NCBI RefSeq assembly: GCF_000340215.1
Contig: NW_006921536.1
Location: forward strand, 618,843-682,842
Length of the DNA: 64,000 nucleotides
DNA from: Pseudocercospora fijiensis CIRAD86
Taxonomy: Eukaryota > Ascomycota > Dothideomycetes > Mycosphaerellales > Mycosphaerellaceae
Direction of reading: 5' to 3'
Each line of letters opens with the position of its first letter. The stretch's first letter is position 1. The translations under genes were made by a program, and so were the position numbers. This document shows positions 22,272 to 33,791 of the stretch, piece by piece. Below the pieces are notes generated by a model. It saw only the letters and a list, made by a program, of their open reading frames with translations, was not told the origin of the DNA and searched no databases.

Positions 22272-24328
22272 ATGGCGGTCGAATCCAGCTCGTCGAATGA
22301 GAAAGGCAGCGACCTGGCAGAGAAGCATGACGACGGAGACGTGCAACACCATGACTTCTTGGACGAACACGAGAATCCCAATGACTATCACAAGGTACGC
22401 GATCGCAACTCATCAAGGCTTAGCATGCTGACTCTGCTAGATGTGTTGGAAGCTGTTTCAGTCCTTGACAGCAATGTCTTTTCTCTGGGTAGGCTCGCAG
22501 ATCGGACTCTATCTATACGGCAGTGTCCTCGCGGAGATCTACTCTGAGATCGGCGGCGCAGAGGGCAAGTGGCTTTGGATGGTATGTCATTTCCATCTTC
22601 ACTTAGCTGAGCAACAGCTGAAGTGAACACAGGTCATTGGGTACCTCATTCCCAACTCGGCTCTATGCCCATTCGTTGGAGCTCTCTCGGATCTGTTCGG
22701 TCGTCGAGCCGTGGCTGTTGTTGGGCAAATATTCCTCATTGTTGGTCCTTGCGTTGTTTCCACCTCGCACAAAATGAATGTAGCGATCGGTGGTATGGTC
22801 ATATCGGGATTTGGCGCAGGTGAGAAGTCCTTTCGAGCGACACAGTTGAGAAAAAAAGTCTTCAATGCTGATTCGATACTCTCAGGCCTCAACGAGCTCA
22901 TTGCGCTTGCCGGAACCTCTGAGCTGGTCCCGATCAGAAAGCGAAGTCTTTACGTTGCGATCGTCGTCTTCACTATCGCACCGTTCATTCCATCGCCGAT
23001 GTATGCTCAGCTCATCACGAAGGCAAAGAATTGGCGCTTCGTCGGCTTTCTGGTTGGAGGATGGAATATCTTAGGACTGATTCTAGTGCTATTCTGCTAC
23101 CACGATCCTGTACGAAAGGAGACACGTTCGGCCAGGGAGATTCTTCGCGAAGTCGACTATATCGGTGGTGTCCTGAGTACCATAGGCATCACCCTTTTCA
23201 TGATGGGAATGCAATGGGGCGCTAACCAGGTCTGTCAACGAATTCACTGCCAAACCGGTTGAGCCATTTCTGACTTCTTCTAATAGTATTCCTGGGAAAG
23301 CACACATGTCTTGGTGCCTTTCATCATCGGAGCAATCACGATAATCGGCTTCTTCACCTGGGAGCTCGTAAGTACAACGAAAAAGGCGGATCTGGATTGT
23401 TCGATGTTCTCTGAAACTGATCGATCACCACAGAAATATGCGCCATTTCCTATGGCTCCAGCGGCTCTCTTCAAGAAGGACAAGCGTTCTATGATTCTCA
23501 TCCTAATTATGACCTTCATCAGCGGTGGCAACTTTTTCGTTATGCTCCTTTTCTGGCCAACACAGGTACGTGCCCACAGCACTCCCAACCCGAAAAGCCT
23601 TACTGATGAGTGAAACTTTCTGCTTTTAGGTCTACAATGTCTACGGGCACGATCCAGTCCAGATTGGCATCAGAACTCTTCCCATCGGATGTGGCATTAT
23701 CTTTGGAGCAGCATTCAGCCTCCTGCTGATAGGTCTAACCAAAGGCCGAACAACGTTTCTCATGATCTTCTGGAGCTGCGTTATGACAGGCTTTACTGGT
23801 GCAATGGCCGTAGCCGACCGCTACAACCTGAACCCAACGGTCTACGCGCTCCTAACACTAGGCAACGTTGGTGTCGGTGCGGTGATTATTCCCTGCTCTA
23901 TCATCGCGCAGATTCTGGCACCCACAGAACTCATTGGCACAATCACTGCCATCACGCTTTCGATCCGATACATAGGCGGAGCCGTTGCGTTCACCGCTTA
24001 CTTCAACGTATTTTATCACAAGCTGGTGCACAAATATGCACTTCCGGCAGGTCTACAGATCGTCCTGGCTGGAGTCACAAGCGATTACGACACATTATAT
24101 AAGCTCATTCTCCTAGGAGCCTATGCCGAATACGACAAATTGCGAGCTTTCATCGCCGAAAGCCCGCTGGTGAAGATGAAAGGCGAAGAAGCCTTTAACA
24201 TAGTCATTCACAACGTCCAGCTCGCGTTCGTCGAAGCATATCGATGGCCATACTACATCAGCATCGCTTTTGGAGGTGTCTGCATACTGTGTTCGTTAGG
24301 TCTTAGGGATATCAAGGAGTATCTGTAA
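22272..24328 (+). CDS. MFS transporter, TRI12-like (trichothecene/siderophore efflux type)
   Basis: Seven exons (22272-22394, 22441-22581, 22633-22819, 22886-23229, 23287-23367, 23434-23565, 23630-24328), all joined by GT-AG introns of 46-66 nt, give 568 residues in one frame. The product is a polytopic membrane protein of the major facilitator superfamily. The cytoplasmic motif A is clear in the loop after TM2 (GALSDLFGRRAV). The hydrophilic N-terminal 40 residues, length and segments such as NELIALAGTSELVP fit the fungal trichothecene efflux pump (TRI12) group, which exports toxins or takes up siderophores. The N-terminus with exon 1 is charged and polar. No biosynthetic gene lies next to it, so the substrate cannot be inferred from context. 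Family call strong, substrate unknown. Confidence 0.88.
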
Positions 24329-25027
24329 TCATGGAGGCCATATCTTTGCAATGCCTGGAAGGGTAGATTGGAAGGAGATGGCGGAATTTCTAGCATTTTG
24401 AGCGATGGAGTTGGAGACTGGGAGTCAAACAGAATAATGAAACATGTTGTATCACCCTTACACCTTGCGAAGTAGTTATGCCAAAATCGCACTCCGCTGG
24501 CCGTATCTTATTATTGTTATTACCAACCGCGTCTTTGACTTCACCGCACCTGGTCGCACCTCGGCTGACAAACGATTGACTTCTAGGGCATGCTGGGGTG
24601 GATTGACTAATAACAAGTAGTACATAGGAGTACGCTGTTATTACGGAGGAAAGGCACAGGAAAGGCTGATGTGCGCCAACTTGCCAAGAATCACATGTCT
24701 CGTGCCTGACGCGAGTATAAAGATCTGCCTAGGTACCTGGACCGATGACGACGGCACATTGAAGTTAGGAAGTGAAAGCCTAATCTATTTCAGCAACACT
24801 GAGAAAATTAAGAGTGCCCACCGATCCATATTGCTACTATAGAACCGAGGTATTTATTTATTATCTCGTCTACCTCTCCTCCTCCTCTATCAACTATATC
24901 CTCCACCTCACTCAACCACCCCCCCCCCCCCCCCCGGACTCAAATCCACAGTCCAAAGCAAACACGCATCCCTCGCCGCACCTCCCTGCTTCTCCATCTC
25001 TCCCTCAGTATCACTAAAAAGTCCTCA
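24329..25027. other. Intergenic with a C17 homopolymer
   Basis: No gene. Contains a run of 17 C (24919-24935), a likely slippage and sequencing-error hotspot. Confidence 0.5.
24919..24935 (+). repeat. C17 homopolymer
   Basis: Seventeen consecutive C residues. Confidence 0.9.
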
Positions 25028-25492
25028 TCAATCAGTCAGTGCAATCACCCCCAATCCACAACCCCCATAAAACCCCCTCACACACTGCTCCCAACTAACC
25101 CCCCACCCCATCCGTCGTCTTACATATCCCCGTATCCTACTCTTCAGGAACTTCCCCATCGAATCGCCATCGTCCGTTGACCAATCGATGAGGTCGGAGT
25201 GTATGTGTAAAGGCCTTCGATGGGAGTTACCGTGTCGGGGAAATTCCAGATGTGGGGGCTGTTGAGGGTGAAGAAGGACTGGATTGTAGAGAGTAAGTCT
25301 GAGCGCGTGGCTGCGTCGCCAGAGCAGGGCTCGAGGGTTTCGCCGAGGGTTGTGGAGGTGTAGACTAGTCGGGTGCACCATTTTAGGTCTTTGGGGATGG
25401 ATTGAAGGGTGAGGGTGGTTTGTTTTGGGGAGTGGGGATGATAGGGATTTGGTGAAGAGTATTGAGGTGAGGGCTATGGTAAGTAGGAACAT
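25028..25492 (-). pseudogene. Frame-broken small secreted protein candidate
   Basis: On the minus strand an ATG at 25492 opens a clear signal peptide (MFLLTIALTSILFTKSLSS). The same frame then becomes His/Pro/Arg-rich and unlikely, while the +1 frame over roughly 25430-25210 reads as ordinary protein (segments KDLKWCTRLVYTS, LEPCSGDAATRSDLL, WNFPDTVTPIEGLYTY). The original frame becomes plausible again from about 25205 to the stop at 25028 (LIDWSTDDGDSM, WEQCVRGFYGGCG). Two compensating single-base shifts would yield a secreted protein of about 155 residues with four cysteines. Either the gene has decayed or the assembly has two indel errors. No family recognised, and I do not claim a role. 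Confidence 0.35.
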
Positions 25493-25775
25493 TTTGGGTG
25501 GTGGTGTTTTGATGGCTTGTTTCTCACGGAGGGTGATTGATGGTTTGTTGTTGTTTTTGTAAGTCGCAATCATCAACCTAGCTGTATACTCCAACTCAGA
25601 TATCTCACTTACAATATTGAAGTGAGATGGCTTGCATTATTCTCAAGTGAAGCCATCAATTTCCTGCGATTCATCTCATCGAGGAGGAAGAAATCCTCTA
25701 CAAAAGCAAACTTTTATATCCTCGAACATCATACCTACCCATCCCATCCAAACACCAATCCTCCATCCTTTCTTT

Positions 25776-26560
<785 letters not shown>

Positions 26561-26671
26561 TCAGCATGCATGCCTTCCATCTCTTTCGGCTGCTTTGTCA
26601 GGATGGAGTGCAGCGGAAAACAATGCCAATCTCAAGAAAAATAATCGAGTATTTTGACCTACATATGGCGC

Positions 26672-27634
26672 TCAAATTCCAGCCACGGCGATTTTCTCCA
26701 AATCTCTTCTCGCTCCGTGATAATGTTGATCAAGATAAATCTGGACCTCCCGTTCGAGTGACCCATTGGCGTGCCCTGATTCTGCATCATTGTACGTTTT
26801 CATGCCGTCGGGTTGGCTTGTTGCGTTGTCGTGTTCAAGGTTGGGGGCTTGAACGACTTGGTTCTGACTTTCCAATTCACTCCTTTCTTGATCCGACTGC
26901 TCATGAATGTCACGCTCACTTCTGACCTCGCCCTCTTTTCGCTCCCGATCGCTGATTTTGCGATGAATATGTTTGATGTTTGCAGATCCGATCTTGATAG
27001 GCCAATTGTGCCGCTCGCGAGTCGTCCTTGCTCCCATTGTAACAACAGTGGTCAAGTCCGTGTCGTCCGCGGGCAGAATGCTCGCCGGTTCATCTTGAGC
27101 TTCTACTCCTGTATTGGCTCGGGCATCCTGAGGGCTATGAAAACAAAGATGATGAGAATGCTGACCAGGATCAACCAGATGATCCACGGAAGTATACCAG
27201 TCCGTTCCCTGCCCGTGGTACGTCTGCGTAATGTGAGCCGGTCGTTCAGCTTCTGCGGACTCTCCGCGATGGGGCTCGGCAGACTCATGTAGCTGATCTG
27301 GTCGCTGTTCATGCCTCGTAGACCCTCTTCGTCGCTGCTGCTGCTGCTCTCGAGCGTAGTATCGTTGCTGCCCGCCGACCCGCGCCTCACTATCGTCGGG
27401 AACAGGAAGTTCATGGCGAATGTCTGAATGGCGAGCGCTCTGAGATCTGCGGAAGTCCTGGCGGTGCGCAAAATCCTTTGCGTGAATGCCTTCTGCCGGT
27501 GATGGTGTAGGTGCAGGATAGTCGATACGCGGCCTGTCGTCTTTTGGTGGAAGCTCCTTTCGATTGGCGTGCGAGACGTCTCGGTGCAGCACTCTGGCTT
27601 CAAATTTGCTTGTGATCTTCGCGAGTAGACCCAT
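26672..27634 (-). CDS. Hydrophilic protein of unknown function, about 320 aa
   Basis: A long minus-strand ORF. I prefer the second ATG (27634, MGLLAKITSKFEARVLHRDV), whose MGxxxxxS-like start could be N-myristoylated. The product is highly charged, Gln/Arg/Glu/His-rich, with no signal or membrane segment. Part of it (27103-27400) overlaps another long ORF in a shifted frame that ends in a strong membrane segment. It is therefore unclear which frame codes over that stretch, or whether a frameshift joins this N-terminus to the other C-terminus. Function unknown. Confidence 0.4.
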   Translation of the reverse strand: MGLLAKITSKFEARVLHRDVSHANRKELPPKDDRPRIDYPAPTPSPAEGIHAKDFAHRQDFRRSQSARHSDIRHELPVPDDSEARVGGQQRYYAREQQQQRRRGSTRHEQRPDQLHESAEPHRGESAEAERPAHITQTYHGQGTDWYTSVDHLVDPGQHSHHLCFHSPQDARANTGVEAQDEPASILPADDTDLTTVVTMGARTTRERHNWPIKIGSANIKHIHRKISDRERKEGEVRSERDIHEQSDQERSELESQNQVVQAPNLEHDNATSQPDGMKTYNDAESGHANGSLEREVQIYLDQHYHGARRDLEKIAVAGI

Positions 27635-27678
27635 TCTCTGAGATTGCAAGTAGAAGCTTGCTTAAGGACTTGGATCAA
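27103..27678 (-). CDS. Overlapping ORF ending in a transmembrane segment
   Basis: A 191-codon ORF on the same strand as, and shifted one frame from, the 26672-27634 ORF. Its first half is unconvincing. Its last 70 codons read as a real tail-anchored protein: a Ser-rich acidic stretch (LESSSSSDEEGLRGMNSD), basic residues, then a hydrophobic segment (GILPWIIWLILVSILIIFVF) and a short tail to the stop at 27103. It may be the true C-terminus of the gene that begins at 27634, reached by a frameshift or missed splice. I list it separately because the evidence does not decide. Confidence 0.35.
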   Translation of the reverse strand: MIQVLKQASTCNLREWVYSRRSQANLKPECCTETSRTPIERSFHQKTTGRVSTILHLHHHRQKAFTQRILRTARTSADLRALAIQTFAMNFLFPTIVRRGSAGSNDTTLESSSSSDEEGLRGMNSDQISYMSLPSPIAESPQKLNDRLTLRRRTTGRERTGILPWIIWLILVSILIIFVFIALRMPEPIQE

Positions 27679-28080
27679 GAGATGTGTGTAGCAAACAATT
27701 TTTGAACCTGATCAGCCCCACAGCGAAGATTTCAAAGCTTTTGAACTAGCTGCTCATGTAGGTGAAGTACATGACAGGATCAGATCGTAGCCGATGTTCT
27801 TGCGAGGACCCTTATTATCACTTTGGCGTGCATCACTGTGGACCAGGACCCTCACCTACTTGCGCGCTTCCTGTTTGCTTAGCGGAGACTGTGGATGTGC
27901 GGCTACGCTTTTGGCACCCCTGCTATGCGGACGCAAACTGCACACATTCTGACGTAAGAGCTTTGTTGCTGAAGTCGCCTCTCTTAAACCTGTCACCTGT
28001 GCGTGTGAAGAAGATCTGCAGCACCACAGACTCCAGACGACATCGACGGCAGAAGCCATTGTACAATACACTTGTTGAGC

Positions 28081-28505
28081 ATGACTGAGCCCAACCCACA
28101 GTTGATTGAAGAGTATCGCCAACACAGAGTAAAAGAAACGGCAAGGATATTACAGCAGGTCGCGGGAGACCCAGACCCTGCGATCGAGACGTTGCAGGAT
28201 GGAGCGAAGCAGGTAGCGCTAGAGAAGAGCAAGGACGCCTAACAAGACCTGTTGGAATGCATGGCTGACCAGATATTAGAGCGCGGATCACTAGCCGCAG
28301 CAGCCCCAGCAGCAGCTGAAGATCAGATCAAGCGTGAGTGGCAAAGCTGGACCAGCTGCGACTCGGGCTAATAGCGGTGGTAGACGTCGAGCACGTTGAT
28401 CCGGTTGCCAAGCTGGCAGCCGAGAGACAGGGCGATAGAGGCACTCCGACCACAGCGCTGGAAGGCAAGGGCACAGCCGATGGAGACACAGCAACAAAGT
28501 TTTGA
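28081..28505 (+). CDS. Small three-exon gene, about 107 aa, unknown function
   Basis: Exons 28081-28212, 28273-28333 and 28375-28505 (alternative third-exon start 28384) keep one frame. Intron 1 is 60 nt with donor GTAGCG, a CTAAC branch-like motif and acceptor CCAG; it removes an in-frame TAA. Intron 2 has donor GTGAGT. The product is hydrophilic and acidic: a helical N-terminus (PQLIEEYRQHRVKETARIL), an alanine-rich middle and a Thr/Gly/Asp-rich tail. There is no signal peptide or membrane segment, and no family is recognised. Protein-like reading continues past the stop in other frames (KNWRYLSHERWKARYF near 28640-28690), so the transcript may have further exons I have not resolved. Confidence 0.4.
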
Positions 28506-28951
28506 CACGCAGTGCGGCCATTCAAGAGGCCGTCCGCAGTAGACGGGCTTGTGGTGCCAAGGAGAAGGAGAGATGGTATGACCCGGTCGATGGGGAGCCT
28601 GCGTCAGTGTCGGACTGCGATTCTGCTTGACGTACCTGACATGGAAGAATTGGAGATATTTGTCCCATGAGCGCTGGAAAGCGAGATATTTCGAGAGCGA
28701 GAGGGTCGGCTGGTACGACAAGAAGCTTTTCGGGATGGCATTCTCAGCTGCGAGGCATCAGTATTGGCATAAATGATGAGATGTAGCATCAACACTCACT
28801 TAATCGTTACAGCTACCCCTTTCCATCCCCATTGGCCGTATGCCTGAAAGCAGAAGCCCCAAACGCCGAGTGTCATCGCAAAGATGACACGTTTCGTGTT
28901 CGCGTCATTGCCGCGTCGTCGTATGAATTGAGTCCGATGAGCCGCAATCTC

Positions 28952-30212
28952 TCACGAGAGCAGGTCTGCCACGTTCATGGGCATCTCGTCGATCTGGGTT
29001 GAGTAGTACAGTTCGATGTCGCGCAGAATCCTAACATCCTCGCTAGTAACGAAGTTGATGGCCACGCCCTTTCGACCAAAGCGACCAGATCGGCCAATGC
29101 GGTGGATGTAGTTCTCACGGTTGGAAGGCAAGTCGTAGTTGATGACCAAGCTGACCTGTTGCACGTCGATGCCTCGTGCCCAGACATCAGTGCTGATCAG
29201 CACTCTGCTATTTCCTTGTCTGAATTCGCCCATGATGGCATCTCTCTCCTTTTGCGGCATTTCTCCGTGCATGCTGGATACGGTGAAGTTGGCATCGCGC
29301 ATCTTGTCGGTCAACCAATCCACCTTGCGACGGGTGTTGCAGAAGATAACTGCTTGTGTGATGGTCAGAGTGTCGTAGAGATCGCAAAGTGTATCAAATT
29401 TCCACTCTTCTTTCTCGACTGCGATGAAGTATTGCTTGAGGCCTTCCAGTGTCAGTTCGTCACGCTTCACGAGAATGCGGACGGGATCGGTCATGAATTT
29501 GGTGGTCATGTCGAGCACATCGTACGGGAGGGTAGCGGAGACGACCACTACTTGAGTGGCTGGAGGGAGATAGCGGTAGACGTCGTAGATCTGCTCTCGA
29601 AAGCCTCTGTTCAGGAGTTCGTCGGCCTCATCCAGCACCAGCATCTTGATATGTCGTGTTCGCAAATTTCGCCGTCGAATCATGTCCGCGACTCTGCCGG
29701 GTGTGCCAGAGACCACATGCTGCCCATAGTCGAGCTTGCGGATGTCTTCGCCTACGTTCGTGCCACCAATGCAGGCATGGCACTGCACGTTCATGTAGTC
29801 GCCAAGTGCCAGCAGAACGGACTGAATCTGAGTGGCGAGTTCGCGAGTTGGGGACAATACAAGAGCTGGATCGGAGTTAGCATGAGATCCTCGTGGCTCT
29901 GTGTGAGCATGGCCCAGCCTTACCTTGTGTCTCGCGAACAGCGGTGTCAATGACCTGGAGAATGGAAATGCTGAATGTCGCCGTCTTTCCGGTACCAGAC
30001 TGAGCCTGCGCGATGGTGTCTCGACCTTTACAAATCTGCACAATGGCACGCGACTGCACTGCCGAGGGCGATTCGTAGCCATATGCATAGATACCGCGAA
30101 GAAGATTCTCCTTGAGCGACATCTGCTCGAAGGTTGGCGCCACCGTCACCTCTTTGGACGTGGAGAACTCCATGCGCTCGTCCGCCTTACGGTCAATGCC
30201 TTCGTCCGCCAT
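28952..30212 (-). CDS. FAL1: DEAD-box RNA helicase FAL1 / eIF4A-III
   Basis: Exons 30212-29924 and 29865-28952 give 400 residues, the normal length for eIF4A-family helicases. The 58-nt intron has donor GTAAGG and acceptor CCAG and rebuilds Ala before the PTRELA motif. The start at 30212 gives [16 protein letters not shown], typical of eIF4A-III; the ATG at 30332 would add an unusual Thr/His-rich leader. All helicase motifs are visible in order: Q-motif region, AQSGTGKT (I), PTRELA (Ia), GTPGR (Ib), DEAD (II), SAT (III), and [13 protein letters not shown] (VI). eIF4A-III/Fal1 is an ATP-dependent RNA helicase of the exon-junction complex in many eukaryotes and of 18S rRNA maturation in yeast. 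The gene is divergent from PRP9. Confidence 0.95.
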
Positions 30213-30513
30213 CTTGCCCAAGTGGTGCTGTGTTTGATGTGTATATTGTGTGGGGGTCGAGGTTGGCGCAAAGGTGTTGGTGGTGTTCGCAGAGGCAAGG
30301 AAATGCGAAAGCTTGGACGCGCTTCGCTTCAAACTGTGGCTTCAACTTCGAGCTTGACACTTGCGCTCGCCACGAACAACACCCTCACCAACACCAACCC
30401 TCACTTTGCCCCCCACCACTTTTCAATAATCGCAAAGCGTATTTCAGGTAAGAGACAAAGCATAAGGCTGGGGCAGGCGCGGCTCAAGCGGGAGGGAAGG
30501 CTCGGCGGCCAAG
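30213..30513. promoter_or_regulatory. Shared promoter between FAL1 and PRP9
   Basis: The 301 bp between the two divergent start codons must drive both genes. No specific element recognised. Confidence 0.6.
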
Positions 30514-32115
30514 ATGATATACGAGGATTTGCGGGCGATTCACGAAGATGTGGAACGACTAGAGCAAGCAGTGGCAGAGCGCTCACTCGATGAGCCCAAG
30601 CACGTGAGTATATGATGAACTCCTAATATCCGCGACAGAGCTCACAACTCACAGATCCGCAGTCGGCTGATCCGCGACCATGAAATTTCCAATTTCCTTA
30701 ACCGTATTCAGACCCAGTCGCAGCGCGCAATCGAGATCTACGGCGATCCGCAATCGCGAACACAAGAGATTCAACAGCTTAGCACCGGCGACACATATGC
30801 CACCTTTTACGATGAGCTGAACAAGATCAAAGACTTCCACAAGCGATACCCGAATGAGCCTGTCGAGAACTTGGAGCGAGCGTACAAGAGACCAGAAGAT
30901 GGAGGGCCACCAGCAGGATTTGCGGGCGATATTGACACCATGTTCACTGGTGAAGAGGCGTTTGGACGATTCTTTGACCTGACGATGCTGCACGAGGAGT
31001 ATCTGAACTTGCCCGGTGTCAAGGGTGTGCGGAAGCTCACATACCTGCAATACCTGGATAGCTTCGATGCTTTTAGTCCTCCAAAATGCAACATCGTCCG
31101 ATCAGACAAGATGACAGATGTGTACTTCGCATACGTGGGATCGCTGGCACAATATCTGGAGTCCTTTTTGCGCCGGATAAAGCCACTAGAGGATCTCGAG
31201 AAGCTTTTCAAGGACTTCGATCAAGAGTTTGAGAAAGAGTGGGAGGAAGATAAGGTGCCAGGCTGGGAAGCAAGCAAATCGCAGATGAACGGCTCGGGAT
31301 CGAATGGGCCAACCACCGAAGGCACAGGCGAGGGTGTATGGTGTGCCGATTGCCAAAAAGAGTTCAACAACAACAACGTCTATCAGGCCCACTTGACGGG
31401 TAAGAAGCACAAGAAGAATGCTGAGGCGCGGCAAAACAAGGCCGAGGACGGTGACGTGGAAATGAGCAATGGCTCTGCGAAGTCCAACCCGACGGCACGA
31501 GTCAAAGAACGCGCTGTTGCCGAGCGAGAACATCGCATCCGTAAGCTGGCTGGAACGATGAAGACTGAGCGGGAAGACACACGCGTGAACGTGGAGCGGA
31601 AAGCAGGCATGACGGACAAGGAGCGTCAGCAAGAGCTGGAGGCTTTGTACAGGGAGGATGCTGAAGTTGCTGGCACTGCTGGCCAAGAAGAGGACGAGGA
31701 GGGCGAGGGTGGTGAAAAGATCTACAATCCGCTCAAGCTGCCTCTTGCATGGGATGGCAAGCCCATTCCGTTCTGGCTCTACAAGCTTCATGGTCTTGGT
31801 GTGGAATTTCCCTGCGAAATTTGCGGCAACTACGTTTACATGGGACGACGCGCATTCGACAAGCATTTCTCAGAGGCACGCCATATCTATGGCCTGCAGT
31901 GTCTGGGCATTGAGAAGAACACTGGCCTCTTCCGCGAGATCACCAAGATTGAGGAAGCGACGAAACTGTGGGAGAAGCTCGAGCGCGACCGTAAGGCTGA
32001 GCTCGATCGCAAAGGTGGTGACGATGGAGAGGGTGTTGTCGAGATGGAGGACACTGAGGGTAATGTCATGCCGAAGAAGGTCTACGACGATCTGGCGAAA
32101 TCTGGTTTCCTGTGA
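30514..32115 (+). CDS. PRP9: Splicing factor 3a subunit 3 (SF3a60 / Prp9)
   Basis: Exons 30514-30603 and 30655-32115 give 516 residues; the 51-nt intron (GTGAGT...CACAG) is phase 0. SF3a60/Prp9 is a core U2 snRNP protein needed for pre-spliceosome formation in the nucleus. The N-terminus (MIYEDLRAIHEDVERLEQA) is the conserved SF3a60 start. A U1-type C2H2 finger lies near residues 275-300 (WCADCQKEF ... HLTGKKHKK). The matrin-type C-terminal finger is near residues 430-455 (FPCEICGNYVYMGRRAFDKH ... RH), followed by the GLQCLGI-type end of the Prp9 domain. A charged Glu/Lys-rich linker separates the fingers. Start codon and family are secure. Confidence 0.95.
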
Positions 32116-32873
32116 GGAGGGATGTGCTTACTCAATGCACTTCTTCCTTGGTCGAAACACCGCCCTTGTCCCGCTTCGAATGCCGCTTGCGTTATGAGGA
32201 TGGCTTCCGCCGGTATGTTACCAATGGAGCACCTACACTTGCAATTGCTGTGCTCGCTGCCTTTGGGTGCACTCCGCCTACGTCCTGCCAGCCACATCGC
32301 CCATTCCTGAGATTGGAGTGCACCTCATACCAACGAGTATAGGTGTTGGGAGGACGTCGAAATAGGCTTCACGAGTCACCCGAGACTGGACCTTGCAGCA
32401 GTGCATGCCACAATCAAAATGAAAGGTGTCGAATAGGGTGAGTAATCTGTCCTTGCTGCACAAAGTCGGGCGGCTTATCATATGTACAGTAGTAGCTTGT
32501 GATTGCGCGTGCTCGGCCTGGTACATTGCAACGATCGTCCGCGCCACCTGCGTTACCACTTCCTTTGACCCTAACGCGATCGCTGCCGAGAGCATGTCCA
32601 ACGCGTCTCTTTCACGCGCGTCAGACCACACACACCTTTCGTCGTACAACATGACCGCAGCGGATTGTTCCAAACGCCTCCAACGCCTCCAAGTAATATG
32701 TTGGTAATTGAGCAGCTAAATGCCTACCCTTTCGAATCTCATTGCGACGAACCCCTCTCACGTATGTAGTTGTTCTGCACTCGTACTGAGCGCATTCGGC
32801 TTCCTCACACCCACATTCCATCGACGCATGCGACAACGAGCTTGATCAAGCACATCGACTTACAGCCGTCGAA
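32116..32873. other. Intergenic between PRP9 and the F-box remnant
   Basis: Nothing convincing on either strand; no transposon remnants seen. Confidence 0.5.
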
Positions 32874-33478
32874 ATGCCGGGCATTGCACCCCCGCAGAAG
32901 CGAAACCATCGCCGCAAGAAGAAAGGCCACAGAACAAGCGAAGGCAAGAGCAAACGACACAACACATCAGGCGGCCTTGAAGATCTTCCAGTCGAGCCCA
33001 TCGAGCAGATCTGCGGCAACATCCTCCATCCCGATCCTCTCCTTCGCCGCTTAACTGTGCACACATTGTTCAGTCTTCGTCTTGCCTGCCGACAGCTCAA
33101 CCACAAGACTCTCGACTTGGAAGCATTGCAGATCGAGTCGTTCTTCCGCATCTAGAGTGCCTCGATTTCGACCTCTTCCGCTGCCGAGGCGAGGACTTGC
33201 ACACATTCATGTTACAATGCAATCACACTAATCTCCACTCACTTAAACTTGAATCAATGGACATTACCGGGTCAATGCCTTTTGCTGCGACGCTTGCATT
33301 CGCCTTTCTGACTTGGGCTGTGAGTCTGATCTCGATCATGGCTGGTATAGGTGGATACAGCAGCCGTAGATTTACAGACCGGTCTAAGGTAGACAGTCGG
33401 GAAGATATCTCTGCATGGAGAAACGACGGTCGTTGTCGACCCAAGTATCGACACGTCTCGCAGTCTTCGCATGTATGA
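32874..33478 (+). pseudogene. Broken F-box protein gene
   Basis: An ATG at 32874 opens a 93-codon ORF. It has a basic N-terminus followed by an F-box-like segment (LEDLPVEPIEQICGNI ... LFSLRLACRQLNHKTLDL) and stops at 33155. Immediately after, in another frame, the DNA encodes what looks like the continuing substrate-binding part of a fungal F-box protein (LECLDFDLFRCRGEDLHTF, LHSLKLESMDITGSM). The switch at about 33153 suggests a deletion or frameshift. The piece after about 33300 no longer resembles the family. F-box proteins recruit targets to SCF ubiquitin ligases; this copy is probably dead. Confidence 0.5.
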
Positions 33479-33791
33479 TAATTGGGCCTCAGACGTGGTT
33501 CTCATGGCAGAATGATGACTCCAAGAACTTGGCAAGATAAGTGAAGACGCGATATGGTCGGAAGTCATATGACTAAGAAACTTGGCACTTGGCCGATGTC
33601 ATCAGCGATGCGCCACGTCTGTCGCTGTCGCGTTTTGCACGTCGATGCCAACCACCAAGACTGCTCCATCTGCACCGTCCCGCTGCCACAATGCGCCATC
33701 TCAACCTTCTGATGTTTTCCAGCCGCAGCATATATGATCGTGACGATGCCACGTCCCGGGGGTGGGTAGCGGCAGGCCCTCTTCACTCACT
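33479..33791. other. Upstream region of the NADPH oxidase gene
   Basis: No ORF of note; presumably contains the NoxC promoter. Confidence 0.45.

Noticed and set aside
22272..24328. TRI12-like transporter as part of a secondary-metabolite cluster
   Set aside because: No synthase, oxidase or regulator gene lies within the adjoining DNA; the nearest neighbours are a transposon and degenerate genes.
27762..28088. Cys-rich 108-codon ORF on the plus strand
   Set aside because: No signal peptide and low-complexity, unconvincing sequence; it ends inside the start of the small gene at 28081.
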